Shown: positions 32,997-38,367 of the stretch, piece after piece
How the letters are laid out: each line of letters begins with the position of its first letter
Numbering within the stretch: the stretch's first letter is position 1
DNA from: Hyphomicrobiales bacterium
GTDB lineage: Bacteria > Pseudomonadota > Alphaproteobacteria > Rhizobiales > Rhizobiaceae
Assembly (NCBI GenBank): GCA_900467745.1
Contig: UBQW01000048.1
Location: forward strand, 1 to 38,367
DNA: 38,367 bases
Direction: 5' to 3'
Position numbers and translations under genes: made by a program
The notes under the pieces: generated by a model
What the model was told of the DNA's origin: nothing
Database searches by the model: none
What the model saw: only the letters and a program-made list of their open reading frames with translations

Positions 32997-33032
32997 GCGT
33001 CAGAAAATAGTGCATCCTTTTCTGACATTCAA
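32997..33032 (-). promoter_or_regulatory. AbiE-like promoter with palindromic operator
   Basis: Read leftward: TTGAAT (33032-33027), a 17-base spacer, then TATTTT (33009-33004), with only 7 nt to the ATG. A perfect 9-bp inverted repeat, GTCAGAAAA (32999-33007) and TTTTCTGAC (33018-33026), overlaps the spacer and the -10. This is the layout expected for an autorepressed, leaderless promoter bound by the DUF6088 antitoxin. Confidence 0.7.
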
Positions 33033-33171
33033 GGTCCATGTTTAGCCGTCGGCCGAGAAGTAAAGCGAGGATAGTAATGATTGCTCCCAGAGCACAGGCA
33101 GACGAAAAGATGAGTGCCGGTGCACAGGTTGAGTCGGTCGATGCCGGATTGGCAAACTTCCCTATCTTCAG

Positions 33172-33555
33172 CTAACAGGTGAGATCCGTCTTCCCCGGCT
33201 CGGGAATGAAATAGATGACCGGGGAGACGTCAATTGGGATTTTCCAACGTCCGCCCTCCTGCTCTTGAAAGGTGAGGATTTCTTTCCGGGTGGCGTCTCG
33301 AAGGACGATGCCAGCATCGGAAAACTCCTAGGCTGCAAGTTCATCATGCCACGGCGGACCACAAGGTCTAACTTTGGTGACAACACGGCAGCCGATGGTC
33401 TCGACCGTCTCCAACGTAACATGGCACGCAAGTGAACCATCTTCTAGAGTCAGGAGCCATTTTCCGACAGTGGTGTCGACAATACCCTCGCTCACATCCT
33501 GGCTGACTGCGGGACCATCCGACCCTATGCCACCATCACCGCGGAGACGCGGCAC
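33172..33555 (-). pseudogene. AprI/Inh-family metalloprotease inhibitor, broken
   Basis: Matches the AprI/Inh (Omp19-like) inhibitor family: VGKWLLTLEDGSLACHVTLE, a second Cys in VRPCGPPW, then EFSDAGIVLRDA, EILTFQEQEGGRW and VIYFIPEPGK. An in-frame TAG at 33328-33330 (after HDELAA) interrupts the beta-barrel; reading through gives a natural end at 33172. The N-terminus lacks the expected signal peptide, and no good start is seen. Both defects point to a pseudogene, unless amber suppression or a sequencing error is involved. Confidence 0.68.
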
Positions 33556-33677
33556 ATGCGACTATCGAACATCGAATTTTTCCCCGGGCACTCGTGCTTC
33601 ACAGTTTATTGAGTTTCGGATGGCAGTTTATCGCTGCGCGACAGGTATTGCGTTCGCGTATCCGGAGACATTATCGA

Positions 33678-33800
33678 ATGAAGTATCAGTTGATGACCAT
33701 ATCAGCGCTTATTGTCACGCTGACTATCTTGGTTGCGATCAATCCCTTCGGTCAGAACGTGGTCGATCGACAGACTACCGGCGCGATACAATTGCGATAG
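33678..33800 (+). CDS. Small hydrophobic peptide, 40 residues
   Basis: A 40-codon frame: a short basic start MKYQ, a hydrophobic stretch ISALIVTLTILVAI long enough for one membrane segment or signal, then NPFGQNVVDRQTTGAIQLR. GGAGA lies about 10 nt before the ATG. The C-terminal TTG-x-I pattern recalls small secreted or membrane proteins of rhizobia, but I cannot assign a family. Might be a real short gene or a lucky frame. Confidence 0.42.
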   Translation: MKYQLMTISALIVTLTILVAINPFGQNVVDRQTTGAIQLR

Positions 33801-33839
33801 CTGCGAACTGCCGTTCGACTGCACTAGCCAGTGTTCAAG

Positions 33840-34165
33840 CTCGTTTCTCCATAAAGAGCAACCAGACTTCTGCCGCCACGCTTGCCCGGTAAAGCCCATC
33901 GTCAGCGCGAGCCAGAATCTCATTGACTCCCCCAGGCTCTCTAGACACAGCAACATCTAGCTGGTCGTCACAGCCATCGATTTCCCGTTCCACTCTACTG
34001 CCCTTCGGCGATCCGCGCTCATATATCCTCAGCACGTCTAGGGGCGGCCCGCAAATCCGCCGTCGCCAGCAGGATGCCGAACTCCTCGCCGCCAATGCGT
34101 ACGATGAACTCATTCTTCCGCAGGACTGCACTTACCCGCTCTAACAATGTCTTTTCGAAACTCGG
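33840..34165 (-). pseudogene. GGDEF (diguanylate cyclase) domain remnant
   Basis: A leftward frame reads FEKTLLERVSAVLRKNEFIVRIGGEEFGILLATADL, which carries the RxGGEEF active-site motif of diguanylate cyclases. After a TGA stop and two frame changes the domain continues in other frames: WNGKSMAVTT, then DVAVSREPG and ARADDGLYRA, the usual C-terminal GGDEF landmarks. The N-terminal sensory part is missing. Clearly degenerate. Confidence 0.68.
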
Positions 34166-34476
34166 CGTCGAGGGCCGGGCTCAAGCGATACGGAACGTTA
34201 GCGGCCAGCAATAGCGCAACGTTGGCTGTACCTCGCTTCACTTCAGCAGGTAGCTCCAGGCCACCCGACCGTTACCCGCGAAAGCCATAGGGCTCGAGCA
34301 CCGTATCATACTCACCCATTCCCGTTACCTGGCTGCCGTGTCCGTCGAGAATGTCGATCAACAATCCCGAGGAGCCCTCATCGTCTGTTGCAACGTCGTT
34401 CGCAGGAATAGTTTGCAGTCTCCGGAACAATCGGGTCGCGCGAACGATAACTCCTACACCACAATGGGAGATGGCG

Positions 34477-34920
34477 ATGGCCACGATGACATTCGAAGAC
34501 CTTGCATCGAAGATCAAGAAAATCGATTTCTGCATGCTATCGACGACTGACGGCATGCGAAGGATTTTCAGCCGCCCGATGAGCAACAATGGCGATGTCG
34601 AGTATAATGGTGACTCCTGGTTCTTTTCCTACGAGCACACCCGGAAAATCGGCGAGATCGAGGGCGTCGATGACGTCTTGCTGACCTTCACGGAGCCGCC
34701 GGGTCTCTTAGGGAAGCCAGGCATCTTCATTGCGATCCAAGGAAAAGCGTCGATCGTTCGGGACAACGCCACCTTCAAGGAACACTGGGTTTCAGGTTTG
34801 GAACGCTGGTTTCCTGAAGGTGCGGAGACTCCGGATTTAGTCTTGATAAAGGTGTCAGCTTTATCGGTCTATTATTGGGACGGCGAGGACAACGGCGAAG
34901 TCGCCGTGCCAAAAAGGTAG
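34477..34920 (+). CDS. Pyridoxamine 5'-phosphate oxidase-fold (general stress) protein
   Basis: A 147-residue split-barrel flavin/heme-binding fold protein of the general stress protein 26 group (COG3871). Landmarks are FCMLSTTDGMRRIFSRPM, DSWFFSYEHTRKIGEI, the GKASIVRD segment and a C-terminal VSALSVYYWDG. Such proteins bind FMN or related cofactors; a specific substrate is rarely known. GGGAG 6 nt before ATG 34477 favours it over nearby in-frame ATGs at 34471 and 34486; the long upstream extension to 34351 is unlikely. Confidence 0.85.
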   Translation: MATMTFEDLASKIKKIDFCMLSTTDGMRRIFSRPMSNNGDVEYNGDSWFFSYEHTRKIGEIEGVDDVLLTFTEPPGLLGKPGIFIAIQGKASIVRDNATFKEHWVSGLERWFPEGAETPDLVLIKVSALSVYYWDGEDNGEVAVPKR

Positions 34921-35246
34921 TAGGCCGTGGCCGATCGGTCAGACCAATCCACGCAGCTTTTGTCGTCGTGTTCACGTCGTGCGCACAACGTTTCCGTCTG
35001 TCGGCACCAGGAAAACCGATCCAACAGAGGGTGGTCATTCCCGGACTCTGCGATCACCCACTCCCAAATTAGTCTCGGTAGAGCAGCGCCTCACCGACCT
35101 TCGTCGATGGCTTCGGCGTGGCCTACCTTAAAAAAATAGATAGGGTGGAAGCCTTGCAGCCATTCAGGGGCACGCCTGTTATTGCCTCAGGAGTACTAAT
35201 CAGGCAATGCAAACAAAGCTCACGAGGTGCTTGACGCCTTGGGACA
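34921..35246. other. Gap without supported genes
   Basis: Short frames only. A weak 7-bp inverted repeat ATTGCCT/AGGCAAT with a 14-base loop lies near 35172-35200 downstream of the glutathione S-transferase gene and could help termination, but there is no T-run. Confidence 0.35.
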
Positions 35247-35909
35247 CTAGTCGATGAAGCGGTAGGGGCCGCCTTTGGCCAATGCTCGCAGATAGGCCGG
35301 GCGAGCGTGTATTCGATCCAGCCATGCATTCGTCGAAGGCCCGCAATGCTCGAGACCCACTTTTGCCCGCACAGCCTCCAACGGAAAACTCATCATGATG
35401 TCGGCTGCCGAAATCGCATCGCCGGCGAACCACGGACGGGAAGCAAGCTCCGCTTCGATATAATCGAGATGGACATTGAGCATCGGCCGCACCTTTCGAG
35501 CGGCAAAGCGGCCGAGTAACGGCACCTGCGCGACCACAAGTAGCGCAAACAGTACTGGCATCACCGAACCTTCAGCGTAATGTAGAAATTGCTGGTATCG
35601 GCGGATGCCATCTGCTCCATCCAGTGGGCCAAGAAGGCCACCAGATCGGTCAACGAGATATTCGCAGATCGCGCCAGTTTCGACAAAAACAGTCCGGTGG
35701 CCGTCAACAACGTCTTCGATGACAGGAGACTTGCCGAGGGGATGCACCTTCTTCAACTCTTCTGGAGCACGCATGTCGACCCGACGCTCGTAGCGCCGGA
35801 TGTCGTATTCCGCCTCGAGTTCCTCAAGCATCCAGAGGACCCTTTGGGACCGACTATTGTTCAGATGATGAACTATGAGCAAAAATTTCTCCGTCTGTTG
35901 CTGACCCAT
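35247..35909 (-). CDS. Glutathione S-transferase
   Basis: A 220-residue cytosolic GST. The N-terminal thioredoxin-fold half contains HHLNNSRSQRVLWMLEEL, where Ser19 or Ser21 could activate glutathione, and the cis-Pro/ETGAI region (GKSPVIED, VETGAICEYL). The C-terminal all-helical half has WFAGDAISAADIMMSFPLEA, the usual N-capping Asp motif. Substrate unknown. Stands alone on the minus strand. Confidence 0.9.
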   Translation of the reverse strand: MGQQQTEKFLLIVHHLNNSRSQRVLWMLEELEAEYDIRRYERRVDMRAPEELKKVHPLGKSPVIEDVVDGHRTVFVETGAICEYLVDRSGGLLGPLDGADGIRRYQQFLHYAEGSVMPVLFALLVVAQVPLLGRFAARKVRPMLNVHLDYIEAELASRPWFAGDAISAADIMMSFPLEAVRAKVGLEHCGPSTNAWLDRIHARPAYLRALAKGGPYRFID

Positions 35910-36104
35910 CGTTTGCTTACGTTTCCCGGATCACTTTGCGTCTAGATGCGAGCGATCGACGGCAGAGACCACACACAAATTACGACCGGCGGATACCGGA
36001 AAGCCGGCACGTGGCTTTTGACCGACGCGGCATCTCTTGTCATCTAGATCCGCTGCAGCAAAATCGAACATGCCGAATTTCGAAATCGTCGGAGGATGCT
36101 TTGC

Positions 36105-36509
36105 CTATTCACGGTCGCGCTGCGGAAGATCCCGAAGGTCTTGCGTCCACGATAGTGCGGATGAGCACCACGACTGCGATCGTGGCTGCAATTTACGACG
36201 TTGATTTATCGTACCAAGCCGAATTCCCACTTTCGCAGCATCGTCCGTCTCACCTGTCGTAAAGATAGGTGACCCGCAGTTGGCGCAAAAATACTGCAAA
36301 CGTCTGCGGCCACTGGCGGCGACCTTGATGTATAGCTTCGGCTCGCCTGACGTCACCCAAAACTGTTCGCGCCGTGCGCTTACAGAGACGCGATATGCCG
36401 TTCCAGTCAACCTCTGGCAATCCTCGCAGTGGCAGATTGAGACATCCTCTGGGGCGATGTCGGCCTCGTAAGCGACCTGTCCGCACTGGCACTCGCCGTT
36501 TATGTGCAT
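36105..36509 (-). CDS. GFA (glutathione-dependent formaldehyde-activating-like) family protein
   Basis: A 134-residue GFA/CENP-V fold protein. Zinc-binding cysteines are clear: CQCG at residues 7-10, CHCEDC near 27-32 and CANC near 75. The end SSALSWTQDLRDLP is typical. Members have varied or unknown functions. ATG 36509 has GGGAGA about 8 nt before it; the longer frame to 36605 is not needed. No link to the neighbours is evident. Confidence 0.9.
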   Translation of the reverse strand: MHINGECQCGQVAYEADIAPEDVSICHCEDCQRLTGTAYRVSVSARREQFWVTSGEPKLYIKVAASGRRRLQYFCANCGSPIFTTGETDDAAKVGIRLGTINQRRKLQPRSQSWCSSALSWTQDLRDLPQRDRE

Positions 36510-36650
36510 TTCTGTCTCCCTGAAACATCTAGGACCCATCTCTAGCGGTGATCGCGGCGACGCTTGATCAAAATCCGGCTGGCACATCTTTTCTAATGCA
36601 GACAACTGGAGCGCCTCGGCAGCCTAAGGCTCCGTGCCAGGGTCTCCCAG

Positions 36651-37475
36651 TCATCGAACAGCGGCGGTTGAAGGCGTTTGCGTAACCGACGCCGCATTGT
36701 CTCGCGATGATGCCGGCAATGTTTCAGCCAACCAGTTTGCCACGAAGGTCGCGACCTCTTCCCAGCCCGGCTCGTTGCACATGTAGTGACTTCGGTTCGT
36801 AAATTCCTGGAAGGCCGTTACGCTACCATTGTCATCATATGCTCTGAAGTTCTTCTCGCTTAAGTGTGCCGGGATGATCTCGTCCTTCTCCGCAGCGACC
36901 AAGAGAAGCGGCGCATGTGGGCGCGACAAGTCGATCTTACCGGAAACGCCCATGCAATCGCGTAGAACGTTGCGGCTATCATGCGTCGCGGTCTGGACAA
37001 ACGCCGCTGCCGCCTGTTCTTCGGTCAGCGTATTGGCGAACGCATCGTGGAACGTTTCAGCATCCAAAAAGACAGGTTCGTCACCCTTCAATGGGTTCGC
37101 GATAATGGCGCTGTTTTTGATGAAACCCCAGTCGAAATCAAGCATCGCGTTCGGTGCAACAGACGCGATCGCGACGGCGCCAGAAACCAGGTCCGCTGCC
37201 AGAAGCTTCTGTGCGATCAGGCCGCCTACCGAGTGGCCGACAACAATCGGTCGATCAAGCTTGGACACGACGGCGACGATGCTCGCGTAAATCTCGTCAA
37301 GACCAAGTTCGCCGAGCCCGCTGGGAGGATTCTGGCGCAGGCCCCCAGGCTCACCGTCATGCAGCGGCCATGCGGGCGCGAGGCACTCGTATCCGCGCTC
37401 GGAAAACAAACGGCTCCAGCGGTCCCAGCTTTTCGGGTTCTGGAACATGCCATGCACGAATACGATCTGGGTCAT
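36651..37475 (-). CDS. Alpha/beta hydrolase
   Basis: A 274-residue alpha/beta hydrolase. VFVHGMF at the N-terminus gives the oxyanion HG, the nucleophile is Ser82 in GHSVGG, an acidic residue lies in AAEKDEIIP, and the catalytic His is in NRSHYMCNEPGWEE. Probably an esterase-like enzyme of broad group; the substrate is unknown. Slightly extended Ala/Thr-rich C-terminus. Confidence 0.9.
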   Translation of the reverse strand: MTQIVFVHGMFQNPKSWDRWSRLFSERGYECLAPAWPLHDGEPGGLRQNPPSGLGELGLDEIYASIVAVVSKLDRPIVVGHSVGGLIAQKLLAADLVSGAVAIASVAPNAMLDFDWGFIKNSAIIANPLKGDEPVFLDAETFHDAFANTLTEEQAAAAFVQTATHDSRNVLRDCMGVSGKIDLSRPHAPLLLVAAEKDEIIPAHLSEKNFRAYDDNGSVTAFQEFTNRSHYMCNEPGWEEVATFVANWLAETLPASSRDNAASVTQTPSTAAVR

Positions 37476-37620
37476 CTCTCATCCCTTGGTTTGGTTCGAG
37501 ACGATCAAACCCGGTTCGACCGAACTTGTTCCTCTGAGGGCGTCAACCACACCTTGGTATACGCGCCGCAAAGGGTTTCTAGTGCCGAACATTCGAACGG
37601 CCGGACGTTTCTTTGCCTGA

Positions 37621-37998
37621 TCAGGCCAGGCGTCGCCTGTCGCAAGAGGTCATTTCGTCGACCATCGACGCCATAGCTGACATGCCATATGGCTTGGGCA
37701 CGAACACCGCATCACCCGGTAGTTCTTCTGACCCGAGCAGCCGACCGCCGGAAGCGATAATGATGGGGACGTTCGCATGCTTGATCGACATCATTCGCGC
37801 GAGGTCGAGGCCGCTCAGACCGCCGGGCATATCAATATCGGTGATGACGGCGTCGATCTTTCGATGTCCGAGCACTGCGACGGCTTCGAGAACGTTTCCT
37901 GCTTCGACGACATCATAGCCCTCGTCAGCCAAAGTGTCTGCTAGCACCATCCGGATCAAGAACTCGTCTTCGACAATTAGTACGGTACGCTGGTACAT
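37621..37998 (-). CDS. Single-domain response regulator (CheY-like)
   Basis: A 125-residue receiver domain with no output domain. Acidic pocket Glu10/Asp11, phospho-acceptor Asp54 in VITDIDMPGG, Ser83 in IIASG and Lys102 in FVPKPY. It probably relays or buffers phosphate from a histidine kinase not in the window. GGAGA about 5 nt before ATG 37998. Confidence 0.92.
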   Translation of the reverse strand: MYQRTVLIVEDEFLIRMVLADTLADEGYDVVEAGNVLEAVAVLGHRKIDAVITDIDMPGGLSGLDLARMMSIKHANVPIIIASGGRLLGSEELPGDAVFVPKPYGMSAMASMVDEMTSCDRRRLA

Positions 37999-38360
37999 GG
38001 CCGTCTCCGTTCCGTGGATACGAGGTGAACTCGTTTGCCCAGATTTAGATCGCCCCTCAGGTCAGAGTATTCGCGGACATATTTAATAAAATACGAATGA
38101 CCCCATGTAAGGTGCGCCCTGCCATCGTTCGAAGCTCGCTCCTGGGATCATCGTTGCTATCCTGTGTCCTGTAGAACGTCTCCTCTCCCCCGACACCCGC
38201 AGGCACTCGCACGGTCGACGACCGACGACCATGATTGGCAGAGTAATCATGGCGGGCGCCTGACGGGCCTGAGCCACTTGATACCTGGTAAACCTGCCCC
38301 TAGCGGCCCGCGGAACCTTAACCATTCGTGCTCGTTGGCAACTCAGACACAGGAGGTGGC
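37999..38360. other. Gap before the right-edge gene
   Basis: About 360 bases without a gene I can support. Open frames on both strands have no known motifs. It probably holds the promoter for the gene starting at 38361 and the leader of the response regulator. Confidence 0.4.
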
Positions 38361-38367
38361 ATGAAAG
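38361..38367 (+). CDS. Start of a gene running off the right edge
   Basis: A perfect AGGAGG (38351-38356) stands 4 nt before an ATG at 38361, with only ATG-AAA-G inside the window. The strength and spacing of the ribosome site suggest a real gene start. Nothing can be said about the product. Confidence 0.45.

Noticed and set aside
34272..34440. Leftward frame ending in DTVLEPYGFRG that looks mildly coding
   Set aside because: No family recognised, no start or ribosome site, and it overlaps the leader of the PPOX-fold gene; it could be a further remnant but is not supportable.
38083..38325. Leftward 80-codon frame before the right edge
   Set aside because: No motif, no ribosome site, and atypical composition.
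1..38367. CRISPR array, rRNA, intact insertion sequence or complete prophage
   Set aside because: No regularly spaced repeats, rRNA-like sequence, intact transposase or structural phage genes were seen.

Overview
The window looks like part of an alphaproteobacterial chromosome or large replicon, most likely Hyphomicrobiales (rhizobia and relatives). The reasons are fairly high G+C, tight operons with strong GGGAGG-type ribosome sites, a typical alphaproteobacterial EtfB N-terminus at the left edge, two complete carbohydrate-type ABC importers, and the small accessory genes on the right. Species cannot be read from the sequence alone.

Left part (1-28180): one coherent catabolic locus. Read from the promoters it holds: (i) a leftward operon of acyl-CoA dehydrogenase, SDR dehydrogenase, DUF993 aldolase-like protein, TIM-barrel isomerase/epimerase and etfB (4012 to 1); (ii) a leftward operon of VOC protein, CUT1-type binding protein, two permeases, ATPase and a zinc-free medium-chain dehydrogenase (10023 to 4103); (iii) GMC oxidoreductase 1 (leftward) head-to-head with aldo/keto reductase 1 (rightward); (iv) CoA-transferase, enoyl-CoA hydratase and glycerate kinase (leftward) head-to-head with aldo/keto reductase 2 (rightward); (v) a long leftward operon of Tat-exported binding protein, permease, double ATPase, permease, zinc alcohol dehydrogenase, aldehyde dehydrogenase and GMC oxidoreductase 2 (26815 to 18012); (vi) a TetR-family regulator; (vii) a GlcG/HbpS-like protein.

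The most striking observation is that a related 18-bp imperfect palindrome, roughly GCACYAAC-N2-GTTRSTKR, occurs at seven places. Together they cover the upstream regions of all nine transcription units of this locus, including the tetR gene. I infer a single self-regulated TetR regulon. The gene content suggests import of one or more polyhydroxylated compounds and oxidation of alcohol to aldehyde to acid. CoA transfer, beta-oxidation-like steps with electrons passed to ETF, a possible aldol cleavage, and rescue of a C3 product through glycerate kinase would follow. The substrate is not identifiable from sequence, and no thiolase or acyl-CoA ligase is seen.

Right part (28180-38367): an accessory and partly decayed region. 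It has a small phage-type hypothetical gene, an ArdC fragment joined to a tyrosine-recombinase fragment that lacks the catalytic tyrosine, a DUF4143 ATPase, and an AbiE-like pair (DUF6088 plus AbiEii nucleotidyltransferase) with a palindromic, apparently leaderless promoter. These are followed by an AprI/Inh protease-inhibitor pseudogene with an in-frame stop, a possible 40-residue membrane peptide and a degenerate GGDEF domain. Ordinary housekeeping or stress genes close the window (PPOX-fold protein, glutathione S-transferase, GFA protein, alpha/beta hydrolase, single-domain response regulator), with the first codons of another gene at the right edge. Two perfect-stem bidirectional terminators separate convergent genes inside the catabolic locus.
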